Notes under the pieces: generated by a model
Database searches by the model: none
What the model saw: only the letters and a program-made list of their open reading frames with translations
Told to the model about the DNA's origin: nothing
Translations under genes and position numbers: made by a program
Assembly: GCA_030039825.1 (NCBI GenBank)
Contig: JASHUV010000073.1
Location: 1 to 9,708, forward strand
Direction: 5' to 3'
Origin: Thermoplasmata archaeon
GTDB taxonomy: Archaea > Thermoplasmatota > Thermoplasmata > Lutacidiplasmatales > UBA184
Length of the DNA stretch: 9,708 nt
Part shown: one piece after another, positions 1-6,336 of the stretch
Numbering within the stretch: the first letter of the stretch is position 1
How the letters are laid out: each line of letters starts with the position of its first letter

Positions 1-548
1 GGCGCCGGCCCTCCGGAGGCGCGGCGCTCCTCCCGCTCCTCGCCGCGGCGCTCCTCCTCGCCCCGGGCGTCGCGTACACGGCGACCTCCGTCCCGGCCTA
101 CGAGCTCGACCTCTACCGGGCCTTCGGCAACGTCTCGGACGGCGATCTCGCGCTCCTCGAGTGGGCCGGCGCGCACCTCCCCGACGGGGCCCGGGTGCTC
201 GTCGCCCCGGGGAGCGCCGCGGAGTTCCTCATCGGCTACGCGCCCCGGACGGTCCTCCTCTACCCGATGGTCGACGGCCGTGACGTCAACGCCTCCTACG
301 ACCTCCTCGTCCAGGAGCTCACGAACGGCACGCTCGATGCCGCCGGGCGCGCGGCCCTCGTCGCGCTGTCGGCGGGCTACGTCGCGGTCACGCAGGTCAA
401 CACGCGCCTCGACCCCGCGTTCTCACCGACCCCGCTCCTCGCCGACCCCGCGGCGAGCGTCGTCTTCCACGAGGGCGATGCCTACCTCTTCGAGCTCGGC
501 GGTGTCGGGACGGCGCTCGGGGCGCCGGCCGTCTCCGCCTCGAGGTAG
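1..548 (+). CDS. C-terminal part of a membrane protein, probably GT-C-like glycosyltransferase (5' partial)
   Basis: The open frame runs in from the left edge (codons begin at base 3) and stops at TAG 546-548. The visible part is about 181 residues. It starts with a hydrophobic segment (residues about 7-26 of the fragment, rich in Leu and Ala, ending PGVAYT). A soluble domain of about 150 residues follows, containing LLEWAGAHLPDGARVLVAPGS, a GYAPR segment, and near the end VVFHEGDAYLFEL. The pattern of a last membrane helix, then a short domain with a Trp/Ala-rich helix, 'PDGARVLV' and a closing 'GDAYLFEL' strand resembles the extracytoplasmic tail of multi-pass glycosyltransferase-like proteins (GT39/PMT-like or oligosaccharyltransferase-like). 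The catalytic N-terminal half is outside the window, so the family is inferred. The 3' end overlaps the convergent dehydrogenase gene by 67 bases, so the last 20 or so residues are probably a non-conserved tail. Confidence 0.6.
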   Translation, partial: RRPSGGAALLPLLAAALLLAPGVAYTATSVPAYELDLYRAFGNVSDGDLALLEWAGAHLPDGARVLVAPGSAAEFLIGYAPRTVLLYPMVDGRDVNASYDLLVQELTNGTLDAAGRAALVALSAGYVAVTQVNTRLDPAFSPTPLLADPAASVVFHEGDAYLFELGGVGTALGAPAVSASR

Positions 549-1414
549 CTCCAGAGGCGCGCCGCCAAGGGATCGTCGCGGGCCGCCCGGGACGGTTCGC
601 GCGGCCGACCCCGGACGAAGTAGGTCCCGGTCGTCCCGACGAGCTCCGGCGCGGCGGCGACCCGGACGGAGGTCCTCGCCCCCCGATCGGGCCGGATCGC
701 GAACAGCGTCTCCGCGACGGCGATCGCCCGGCCGAACGCCCCGCCGTTCTCCCGGCCGAACTCGCTCGCGACGAACCCGGGGTGCACGGCGTTCACGTCG
801 ATCCGCCGCGGCGCGAACCGCCGGGCCGCCTCCCGCGTCAGGAGGAGGAGGGCGAGCTTCGACTGGGCGTAGGCCCCCCACGCGGAGTACGACCGGGCCC
901 GACCCGGATCCCCGAGGTCGAGGTGGCCCCGTCGGTGGGCGGAGGAGGCGACGTTGACGATCCTGGACGGGGCGGCGGCCGCGAGCGCTCCGGCGAGCTC
1001 GCGCATCAGGAGGAAGGGGGCGACGACGTTGAGCGCCCAGGTCCGTTCGAGACCATCGGCGGTGGTCGTCCTCCGTGCGAAGATCCCCCCCGCGTTGTTG
1101 ACGAGGACGTCGAGGCGCGGGGCGCGATCGCTCACCGTCGCCGCGAGCCGGCGGGCGCCGTCCCGGGTGCTGAGGTCGGCGCCGATCCCCTCGGCGCTCC
1201 CGCCCGAGCTCCGGATCCGATCCGCCACGCTCTCCGCGGCCCGCGCGTCGCGACCGGTCAGGAGGACCCGGGCCCCGAGGCGGGCGAGGGCGCGGGCCGT
1301 GGCCTCCCCGACCCCCTTCGTCCCGCCGGTGACGAGGACGACCTTCCCGGTCATCGGGGCCGGGCCGACCCGGGGCGAGGGCGCGGCGGAGGCGACCGAG
1401 ACGGACGGCCCCAT
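482..1414 (-). CDS. Short-chain dehydrogenase/reductase (SDR), retinol-dehydrogenase-like
   Basis: A 310-residue protein with a complete classical SDR Rossmann fold: TGGTKGVG nucleotide loop at 29-36, NNAG at 106-109, Asn129, catalytic Ser157 or 158, and YAQSK giving Tyr182 and Lys186. TGRD after the second strand places Arg55 where NADP(H)-preferring enzymes carry a basic residue. The C-terminal pattern YFVRGR...PSRAARDDPLAARLWSYLE resembles the RDH/WWOX-like group of oxidoreductases; the substrate cannot be told from sequence. The start is uncertain. ATG at 1414 has an SD-like GAGGGGG (1422-1428) seven bases upstream but adds a 20-residue Ala/Pro/Ser-rich leader. Met21 (1354) sits right before the first beta-strand but lacks an SD. 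The gene lies 22 bases downstream of korB, so co-transcription is likely. The 3' end overlaps the convergent membrane-protein gene. Confidence 0.9.
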   Translation of the reverse strand: MGPSVSVASAAPSPRVGPAPMTGKVVLVTGGTKGVGEATARALARLGARVLLTGRDARAAESVADRIRSSGGSAEGIGADLSTRDGARRLAATVSDRAPRLDVLVNNAGGIFARRTTTADGLERTWALNVVAPFLLMRELAGALAAAAPSRIVNVASSAHRRGHLDLGDPGRARSYSAWGAYAQSKLALLLLTREAARRFAPRRIDVNAVHPGFVASEFGRENGGAFGRAIAVAETLFAIRPDRGARTSVRVAAAPELVGTTGTYFVRGRPREPSRAARDDPLAARLWSYLEAETAGAPSAVPTPPSSKR

Positions 1415-1436
1415 GGGCCCGCCCCCTCTCGCGGGG

Positions 1437-2336
1437 CTAGAGGAACTCCTCGAGCAGCGCGTCCCGGCCCTTCAGACCGGCCGGTTGCCGCGCGAGGGGT
1501 CCGGCGGCGAGGACCTCCTCGAGGTCCTCGTACGTCGGCTTCTCGGTCCGGTAGAACAGCCCGATCGGGATCTTGTCGCCCCACTCGAGCGCCCGCTCGA
1601 ACGCGAGCGCCCGGTTGGTGGGGTCGTGGCCGGAGCTCTCGAGCTTGTAGACGCGCTGCCGGAAGTAGTCGAAGGTGTTGATCTTGTTGTACGTCACGCA
1701 GGGCGAGAGCGCGTCGATGAACGCGAAGCCCTTGTGGGCGATCCCGTTCTGGATGAGGTCGGCCATGTGCTTGACGTCACCGGAGAACCCGCGCGCGACG
1801 TAGGTCGCGCCGCTCGCGATGGCGAGCGCGACCGGCTCGATCGGGTTCTCGATGACGCCCGCCGGGGTCGACTTCGTCTTCTGGCCCATCATCGACGTCG
1901 GGCTCGCCTGGCCGGTCGTGAGCCCGTAGATCTGGTTGTCCATCGTGACGTAGGTCAGATCGACGGTCCGCCGCATCGTGTGGACGAAGTGGCCGCAGCC
2001 GATCCCGAAGCCGTCCCCGTCGCCGCCGGTGGCGATGACGGTGAGCTCGTGGTTCGCCCAGCGGATCCCCTCGGCGACCGGGAGCGCGCGGCCGTGGATG
2101 GCGTGGAAGCCGTAGCTCGAGAGGAAGTGAGGGAGGTTCGAGGAGCAGCCGATCCCCGACACCACGGCGACGTTGTGGGAGGGGATCTTGAGCTTCTTCA
2201 CGGCCATCTCGATGGCGGCGAGGACGCTGAAGTCCCCGCATCCCGGGCACCAGGTCGGCTTCGTGTCGGACTTCCCCACCATCGGCAGGGCGGCCCCCGT
2301 CGTCGCGGGGACGCTCACCGCGCTAGTTCCGGCCAT
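1437..2336 (-). CDS. korB: 2-oxoacid:ferredoxin oxidoreductase, beta subunit
   Basis: A 299-residue protein that binds thiamine pyrophosphate and the [4Fe-4S] cluster in CoA-dependent oxidative decarboxylation of 2-oxoacids, with ferredoxin as electron acceptor; cytoplasmic. Visible motifs: WCPGCG at 29-34, GIGCSS at 61-66, the TPP/Mg motif GGDGDGFGIGCGHF at 104-117, DNQIYGLTTGQASPT at 133-147, and SPCVTYN at 211-217. Cys30, Cys33, Cys64 and Cys213 match the four cluster ligands of archaeal two-subunit enzymes. Length is normal for the family (about 290-310). The start at 2336 is fixed by a near-perfect Shine-Dalgarno site (2341-2350), and the gene overlaps the end of korA by 14 bases, so the two subunits are translationally coupled. 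2-oxoglutarate is a plausible substrate, but archaeal enzymes of this type often also accept pyruvate or other 2-oxoacids, so the Kor name is provisional. Confidence 0.95.
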   Translation of the reverse strand: MAGTSAVSVPATTGAALPMVGKSDTKPTWCPGCGDFSVLAAIEMAVKKLKIPSHNVAVVSGIGCSSNLPHFLSSYGFHAIHGRALPVAEGIRWANHELTVIATGGDGDGFGIGCGHFVHTMRRTVDLTYVTMDNQIYGLTTGQASPTSMMGQKTKSTPAGVIENPIEPVALAIASGATYVARGFSGDVKHMADLIQNGIAHKGFAFIDALSPCVTYNKINTFDYFRQRVYKLESSGHDPTNRALAFERALEWGDKIPIGLFYRTEKPTYEDLEEVLAAGPLARQPAGLKGRDALLEEFL

Positions 2337-4077
2337 GACCGATCACCTCCGTCGCCTTGCGGACGATCTCCATCGGATAGAACGGCTCGCCGTCGTATTT
2401 CAAGAGCCGGTGCGGGACCTCGAACCCGGTCTCGGCGCGGATGAGGCGGCCGAGCTGACCGGAGAAGTTCGCCTCGACGAGGATCGGCCGCTCCGCGGCC
2501 CGGAGGTGCGTCGCGACCGATTCGCGGTGGAGCGGGTAGACCGTCGGGACCGCGAGGAGGTTCGAGCGGACCCCGCGGGCCTCGAGGATCCGGCGCGCGT
2601 CGCGGACGGCGCCGACCGTCGATCCCCAGGCCACGAACGTCACCGGCGCCGTCGCGGGCCCCTCGAGCACCGGGGGCACGGCGTCCTTCAGGAGACCGTC
2701 GAGCTTGCGCATGCGCTTGTCCATCATCTTCGTGCGCTCGGCGACCCAGATCGGTACCCCCGCCTTCACGTCCGAGATGAGGTGGCCCACCTCGTCGTGC
2801 TCGTCGGAGCCGGCGATATAGTTGAGGCCGGGCTGGCCGGGGATCGACCTCGGTGAGACGCCCGACGGGGTGTAACGGTAGCGCTTGAACTCGTGACCGT
2901 TCGGCTCCGCGGTCGCGACCGGCGGGACCTCGAGGTCGAGGTGGAGCTCGGAGCGGTCGATCGTCCCGAAGCTCTCGGAGAGGTGGAGGTCGCTCGCGAC
3001 CAGCACGGGGGTCTGGTAGCGCTCCGCGAGCTCGAACGCGCGGACGGTGAGGTGGTAGGCCTCGAGGGGGTTCGAGGGCGCGAGGATCGCCCGGGGGAAC
3101 TCGCCCTGACCGGCGCCGAGCATGAGGTTGAGATCGCCCTGCTCGGTCTTCGTCGGGAGACCGGTCGACGGACCCGAGCGCTGGGACTCGACGACGACGA
3201 GGGGGGTCTCCGTCATGCCGGCCATCCCGAGGGCCTCGACCATGAGCGCGAAGCCGCCCCCGCTCGTGGCGGTCATCGCGCGCACGCCTCCGAAGGAGGC
3301 GCCGATCGCCATGTTGATCGCCGCGAGCTCGTCCTCGGCCTGCTTGACGACGACGCCGATCTCGCGCGAATGCGCCGCCATCCAGTGCATGATCGACGAG
3401 GCCGGGGTCATCGGGTACTGGGCGAGGAACTTGCAGCCGGCCGCGGCCGCGCCGAGGCCGATCGCCTGGTTGCCCGTCAGGAGGAGCTTCGGTTCCCCCG
3501 AGGGGCGGACCGCGTTCGAGTTCGGGCTCGTGTGCTCCTGGGCGAACTTGTAGCCGTCGGCCGAGGCACCGAGGTTCCAGTCGACGACCTCCCCCTTCTT
3601 CCTGCCGAAGGAGTCGGCGAGGGTCTTCTGGAGGAGCTCGAGCGGGATGCCGGCGAGGAACGCCGTCGCACCGAGACCGGCCGCGTTCTGGAGGATCGAC
3701 TGGCTCGTGTACTTCCGGGCGATCGCGAGGGTCGGCACCGCGAGCGCGCTCGCCCCCACCGGGACGCGCGCCGGGTCGATCGTGAACTTCTCCGGATCGT
3801 ACACCACGGTCCCTCCCGCGGCGAGGCCCGGGAGGTGGATGTCGACGGTCTGGGTGTCGAGGGCATACAGGACATCGCAGGTGTCGCCCTGGGAGGGCAC
3901 GGGGTCGGGGGAGGCCCGGGCGAGGAACCAGACGTGTCCGCCCCGGATCACGGACTGGTACGCGTTCAGACCGAAGAGATGCAGGCCCATGCGGGTGAAC
4001 GCTTTCGAGAGGGTCTCTCCCACCGACGCGATCCCGTCGCCGGCCTGCCCGCCGGCCACGATCGTGATCTCTTTCAC
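2323..4077 (-). CDS. korA: 2-oxoacid:ferredoxin oxidoreductase, fused gamma-alpha subunit
   Basis: A 584-residue partner of KorB. Residues about 1-185 form the gamma domain (GGQAGDGI at 9-16, then YQSVIRGGHVWFLARAS). Residues about 195-430 form the alpha pyrimidine-binding domain with YPMTPASS at 221-228, conserved QAEDELAAINMAIGASFGG at 246-264, and SQRSGPSTGLPTKTEQGDL at 298-316. The remainder is the C-terminal transketolase-like domain. This gamma-alpha fusion, with no separate ferredoxin-like delta subunit nearby, is the two-subunit architecture known from Sulfolobus, haloarchaea and some actinobacteria. I chose the GTG at 4077 because it starts directly at the first beta-strand (VKEITIVAGGQAGDG). 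An upstream in-frame ATG at 4224 would add 49 Arg/Pro-rich residues and would place the TATA box inside the gene. GGAG lies 10 bases before the GTG. It overlaps korB by 14 bases. Confidence 0.93.
   Translation of the reverse strand: MKEITIVAGGQAGDGIASVGETLSKAFTRMGLHLFGLNAYQSVIRGGHVWFLARASPDPVPSQGDTCDVLYALDTQTVDIHLPGLAAGGTVVYDPEKFTIDPARVPVGASALAVPTLAIARKYTSQSILQNAAGLGATAFLAGIPLELLQKTLADSFGRKKGEVVDWNLGASADGYKFAQEHTSPNSNAVRPSGEPKLLLTGNQAIGLGAAAAGCKFLAQYPMTPASSIMHWMAAHSREIGVVVKQAEDELAAINMAIGASFGGVRAMTATSGGGFALMVEALGMAGMTETPLVVVESQRSGPSTGLPTKTEQGDLNLMLGAGQGEFPRAILAPSNPLEAYHLTVRAFELAERYQTPVLVASDLHLSESFGTIDRSELHLDLEVPPVATAEPNGHEFKRYRYTPSGVSPRSIPGQPGLNYIAGSDEHDEVGHLISDVKAGVPIWVAERTKMMDKRMRKLDGLLKDAVPPVLEGPATAPVTFVAWGSTVGAVRDARRILEARGVRSNLLAVPTVYPLHRESVATHLRAAERPILVEANFSGQLGRLIRAETGFEVPHRLLKYDGEPFYPMEIVRKATEVIGHGRN
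2341..2350 (-). promoter_or_regulatory. Strong Shine-Dalgarno site of korB
   Basis: On the minus strand the bases read GGAGGTGATC, ending four bases before the korB ATG at 2336. This is an exact complement of the usual 16S rRNA 3' tail. It lies inside the end of korA, as expected for an internal operon gene. It shows that this organism uses SD-led initiation inside operons, in contrast with the apparently leaderless starts seen elsewhere in the window. Confidence 0.8.
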
Positions 4078-4111
4078 GGACCGGCGACTCCGGCGCGTTT
4101 CAGCGGCGGCC

Positions 4112-4120
4112 CATATTAAG
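4112..4120 (-). promoter_or_regulatory. TATA box of the korA-korB-SDR operon
   Basis: On the minus strand the bases read CTTAATATG, the only AT-rich patch in GC-rich surroundings. Its centre is about 39 bases before the GTG at 4077, so a start site about 25-27 bases downstream would fall near 4090. That gives a short leader of about 13 bases. The position supports the GTG start over the upstream ATG at 4224. Confidence 0.6.
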
Positions 4121-4232
4121 CGGTTGGGTCGTGCGGGAGGGTCCGGTCTTCCGACGGCGTCCCGGGCCCGTCCGGGTCGGCGTCGAGATGGCACGGGCCA
4201 TGCGGGAGCGTTCCGACGCATCATGGACCATG

Positions 4233-4240
4233 CTAAACCT
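4233..4240 (+). promoter_or_regulatory. Possible weak TATA element for the winged-helix gene
   Basis: CTAAACCT in a relatively AT-richer stretch, about 45 bases before the ATG at 4281. It would place a start site near 4262 and leave a leader of about 19 bases containing GAGG (4272-4275). A perfect 5-base inverted repeat CATGG-A-CCATG (4222-4232) sits directly upstream and could be an operator, though a repeat this short can occur by chance. The match to the archaeal TATA consensus is poor. Confidence 0.3.
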
Positions 4241-4280
4241 TGAAGTAACCGCGTGCGCCTCCCGCCCGGCCGAGGAACCG

Positions 4281-4673
4281 ATGTCGGACCGCGATGCCTC
4301 CCTGGCCGAGGAGATGGATGACGAATCGAAGGTCGACGGCGCCCAGCTCGTCGACCGGATCGTGGAGGAGCTCGACCTCCTCTCGCGGAACGTCGACATC
4401 CTCCAGCGGGTCTCCGGCGGCGCCCCGCTCGGGATCATCCGATTGAGCGACATGATGCAGTTGCCGATCCACAAGGTCCGATACTCCCTCCACCTCCTGG
4501 AGCGGGAGGGAGTCATACAGCCGTCGGCGAACGGCGCCGTCGTCACGGACCGCGCCAAGGACTTCTGGGACGACCTCGACAAGGGGCTCGACCGGATGAC
4601 CGAATCGATCCAGATCCTCAAGGAACGCGCGGCGGAGCGCAAGGCGCCCGCGTCGAGCCGGAAAGGCTATTAG
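4281..4673 (+). CDS. Small winged-helix DNA-binding protein (archaeal predicted transcriptional regulator)
   Basis: A 130-residue acidic protein. Residues about 21-45 form an amphipathic helix (VDRIVEELDLLSRNVDILQRV). Residues about 47-92 are a winged helix-turn-helix: IIRLSDMMQLP as positioning helix and turn, IHKVRYSLHLLEREGVI as recognition helix, and GAVVTDRA as wing. Residues 93-120 form a long helix (FWDDLDKGLDRMTESIQILKERA), probably for dimerisation. The tail is basic. There are no ligand-binding domain or metal-binding cysteines. The ATG at 4281 is preferred over the longer frame opening at GTG 4131 because GAGG lies five bases upstream and the extra N-terminal 50 residues are Arg-rich and featureless. 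It is divergent from korA across a shared 200-base region, so it may regulate that operon or itself; its true targets are unknown. Confidence 0.75.
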   Translation: MSDRDASLAEEMDDESKVDGAQLVDRIVEELDLLSRNVDILQRVSGGAPLGIIRLSDMMQLPIHKVRYSLHLLEREGVIQPSANGAVVTDRAKDFWDDLDKGLDRMTESIQILKERAAERKAPASSRKGY

Positions 4674-4699
4674 GAACGCCCCTGCTCGCCGCGTCCGGT

Positions 4700-4802
4700 G
4701 CCGCCGTAGCTCAGCGGCAGAGCGTCCGGCTGTTAACCGGACGGTCAGCGGTTCAAAAGCTTCGGGCGGGATCGACCGGGGCCGGAACTCCGCTCGGCGG
4801 CG
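4700..4802 (+). tRNA. tRNA-Asn (GTT) with a T-loop intron
   Basis: Acceptor strand GCCGCCG (4700-4706); D-stem GCTC/GAGC (4709-4712 and 4720-4723); anticodon stem TCCGG/CCGGA around loop CTGTTAA with anticodon GTT at 4732-4734; variable loop CGGTC. The 5' half of the T-stem is AGCGG (4747-4751), followed by TTCAAA. Read straight on, the T-stem and acceptor cannot close. The matching 3' strands, CCGCT (4790-4794) and CGGCGGC (4795-4801), occur 31 bases late, followed by discriminator G4802. All five T-stem pairs and all seven acceptor pairs are then Watson-Crick. The mature tRNA is 72 nt with no encoded CCA. A weak TATA-like CTATTA (4668-4673, the end of the preceding gene) lies about 30 bases upstream; co-transcription with that gene is also possible. 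Confidence 0.88.
4758..4788 (+). other. tRNA intron (31 nt) between T-loop positions 59 and 60
   Basis: Removing these bases gives the standard T-loop TTCAAAT, the same as in the neighbouring tRNA. The precursor folds as bulge-helix-bulge. The outer helix is the T-stem AGCGG/CCGCT. The central helix is TTCA (4752-4755) with CGGA (4783-4786): U-A, U-G, C-G and one A-C mismatch. Each side has a three-base bulge, AAA (4756-4758) and ACT (4787-4789). The inner helix is 4759-4765 with 4776-4782: seven pairs, two of them G-U. Cutting after the second base of each bulge yields exactly these ends. Position 59/60 is one of the non-canonical archaeal intron sites. The ends are inferred from folding, not from RNA. 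Confidence 0.8.
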
Positions 4803-4829
4803 CCTCCGGCCGCCCCTTCCTTCTCCCGA

Positions 4830-4905
4830 GGGCCCGTAGCTCAGCCCGGACTAGAGCGTCCGGCTCATAACCGGTCGATCGACGGTTCAAATCCGTCCGG
4901 GCCCA
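4830..4905 (+). tRNA. tRNA with CAT anticodon (elongator Met or Ile2)
   Basis: A complete 76-nt cloverleaf without intron. Acceptor GGGCCCG/CGGGCCC; D-stem GCTC/GAGC; anticodon stem TCCGG/CCGGT around CTCATAA with CAT at 4866-4868; T-stem GACGG/CCGTC with loop TTCAAAT; discriminator A4905; no encoded CCA. G1-C72 and the absence of three consecutive G-C pairs of initiator type in the anticodon stem argue against the initiator tRNA. Elongator Met and Ile2 (modified C34) cannot be separated confidently by eye. Base 27-43 is a T-T mismatch at the top of the anticodon stem. It lies 27 bases after tRNA-Asn, probably in the same transcript, as no promoter is visible between them. Confidence 0.9.
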
Positions 4906-4954
4906 ACTTCCGCGGGGGAACCCGGGTGCGCTCGCCCCCCCAGCTCCCCATCTT

Positions 4955-4971
4955 CCCGGAAGAACTCCGGG
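4955..4971 (+). repeat. Short inverted repeat after the tRNA genes
   Basis: CCCGGA (4955-4960) and TCCGGG (4966-4971) form a perfect 6-bp stem with loop AGAAC. It lies 50 bases after the tRNA and before the AT-rich phoU promoter. It could help end the tRNA transcript, but no T-run follows and the G+C background makes short stems common. Confidence 0.3.
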
Positions 4972-5000
4972 GGGGTCCTGAGGTCAACGTGGGCCTATCA

Positions 5001-5044
5001 TTACATATATACAAATCTATATTCTAACTGAATAACCTATATAT
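5001..5044 (+). promoter_or_regulatory. AT-rich promoter of the AbrB-PhoU gene
   Basis: A sharp AT-rich island in GC-rich DNA. The proximal TATA box TATATAT (5038-5044) is centred about 27 bases before the ATG at 5068, which predicts a leaderless or near-leaderless transcript. A second TATA-like run, CATATATAC (5004-5012), would start RNA near 5034 and give a leader of about 34 bases. Between them lies TATATTCTAAC (5018-5028), which recurs in inverted form upstream of the pst operon and may be a regulator site. Confidence 0.6.
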
Positions 5045-5067
5045 CGCGCGGGCGGCCTGCGAGGGTC

Positions 5068-6201
5068 ATGAGCGGAGTGTCAGAGACGATCCGGGCGGGT
5101 GCGCCGCCCCGGTCCCCCATCCCTCGCCGACTTCAGAAGATGGGCGCCGTGACGGTCGGCGTGTCGCTGCCGAGAGACTGGGTCGGTCAGCGCGGGCTCA
5201 CCCCCGGCCAGTCGGTCTACCTGCGCTCCCTGCCCGACGGGTCCCTCCTGGTCCGGGACAGCGAGCGGGGCCGCGGGCCGTCGAGCGCCATCGTGGACGT
5301 GGATCCCTCGGCTCCGGGCGAGCACCTGTTCCGGCGGCTGATCGGCGCGTACCTCGCCGGCGCGACCGAGTTCGTCCTCCGGGAGCCCGGCGGCCTTTCG
5401 GCTCCGACGCGGGCCGTGGCGCGTTCCTTCGCTCGGCGAACGGGACATACGGAGAGCGTGGCCGAGGAGGGCACGACCCTCCTCCTCCGCGACGTCTCGA
5501 TGGGGAGCGGCCTCCCCGCCCCCCGCCTCCTCCAGAGGATGTTCCAGATCGTCTACGACCTGCATGTCGATGCGGGTCGCTCCTGGACGCGCGCCCCGGC
5601 ATCGCCCCCGGCCTCCCTCGCCGCCCGCGACGATGAGGTCGACCGGTGCGCGTGGCAGATCGAGCGGGCGGTCCGGCTCGGGGCCTCGGAGACGAGCTCC
5701 CGGCCCGGCGCCGATCTCGGGGACGCGTTCCGGTTCCTTCTCTGGGCCCGGGACCTCGAGCGCCTCGGCGACCACGCCGTGCTCATCGGGGAGCACGGGA
5801 GCCGGCTCGCCGAATCCGGCCTTCCCGAACCGATCCGTCGGATGCTCTCGACCTACCACGGCCAGGCGCTCGAGCACCTCAAGGCCGCCCACGCCGTGGC
5901 GAGCGAACCGGATGCGCAGCGCGCCAACAGCCTGCTCGATGTCGGCGAGGCGCTTCAGGAGACCGGGACCGCGCTCGCGGATCGGATCGTCCTGCGCGAT
6001 TCGACGGAGCGACTTCCGCCGACGTCGATCCGCTCCCTGGGCCTGATCCTTCAGTCGATCGACCGGACCACCGGCTACGCCCAGAACCTCGCCGAGATCG
6101 GGCTCGATCGGGACCTCGATCGGATCACCCGGCCGAGCGCGGTGCCCGTCATCCGCGACCTGGCCGGGGCGCCGCGGCTCGTCCTGCCCCCTCGCCCGTA
6201 G
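5068..6201 (+). CDS. Phosphate-signalling regulator, AbrB-PhoU fusion
   Basis: A 377-residue protein. Residues about 19-64 match a SpoVT/AbrB swapped-hairpin DNA-binding domain (RRLQKMGAVTVGVSLPRDWV, then GLTPGQSVYLRSLPDGSLLV). A linker domain follows (about 85-150), then PhoU-type helical bundles from about 152. The metal-binding signature RDLERLGDHAVLIGE at 228-242 is intact. The second expected copy, IDRTTGYAQNLAEI at 331-344, has lost the GD pair. This AbrB-PhoU layout is typical of archaea. PhoU proteins act in the cytoplasm, reporting on Pst transporter activity; the AbrB domain suggests this one also binds DNA. It sits directly upstream of pstSCA on the same strand but has its own promoter. 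GAGGG is only two bases from the ATG, too close for a good ribosome site, so a leaderless start is more likely. Confidence 0.88.
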   Translation: MSGVSETIRAGAPPRSPIPRRLQKMGAVTVGVSLPRDWVGQRGLTPGQSVYLRSLPDGSLLVRDSERGRGPSSAIVDVDPSAPGEHLFRRLIGAYLAGATEFVLREPGGLSAPTRAVARSFARRTGHTESVAEEGTTLLLRDVSMGSGLPAPRLLQRMFQIVYDLHVDAGRSWTRAPASPPASLAARDDEVDRCAWQIERAVRLGASETSSRPGADLGDAFRFLLWARDLERLGDHAVLIGEHGSRLAESGLPEPIRRMLSTYHGQALEHLKAAHAVASEPDAQRANSLLDVGEALQETGTALADRIVLRDSTERLPPTSIRSLGLILQSIDRTTGYAQNLAEIGLDRDLDRITRPSAVPVIRDLAGAPRLVLPPRP

Positions 6202-6233
6202 GGGCGTCCTCGCGGGGCCGATGGTGAGCGCCC

Positions 6234-6247
6234 GCCCGGGCCCGGGC
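6234..6247. repeat. 14-base GC palindrome
   Basis: GCCCGGGCCCGGGC is its own reverse complement, 33 bases after the AbrB-PhoU stop codon. It may form part of the 3' end structure of that transcript. In such GC-rich DNA a chance origin is possible. Confidence 0.3.
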
Positions 6248-6274
6248 ACTCCCTCCGTGCGGCCGGCGGGTCGG

Positions 6275-6299
6275 CGCGATCGGGCCTCTCCCGATCGCG
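6275..6299 (+). repeat. Perfect 10-bp hairpin between phoU and pst
   Basis: CGCGATCGGG (6275-6284) and CCCGATCGCG (6290-6299) pair perfectly over ten bases around the loop CCTCT. It lies 73 bases downstream of the AbrB-PhoU stop and 120 bases before the pst TATA box. No T-run follows, so it is not a typical terminator. It could stabilise or delimit the 3' end of the upstream transcript, or be a protein-binding site. Confidence 0.55.
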
Positions 6300-6336
6300 G
6301 GCGATCCTCCGCGTCCTGGACCGGGGCCGATCGAGG

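Noticed and set aside
954..2444. Long open frame of 496 codons on the + strand across the SDR and korB
   Set aside because: It is antisense to two genes with complete family motifs; its product is Arg/Gly/Ala-rich with no domain. Such shadow frames are expected in DNA with C/G third positions.
2893..4119. Open frame of 408 codons on the + strand opposite korA
   Set aside because: Antisense shadow of a well-supported gene; low-complexity product rich in Arg, Glu and Gly.
4700..4770. Reading the tRNA-Asn as a decayed pseudogene because the T-arm does not pair directly
   Set aside because: The missing T-stem and acceptor strands are present and perfect 31 bases downstream, so an intron explains the break better than decay.
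5061..5065. GAGGG before the AbrB-PhoU ATG as its Shine-Dalgarno site
   Set aside because: Only two bases separate it from the ATG, and the TATA box at 5038-5044 predicts a transcript starting at or near the ATG.
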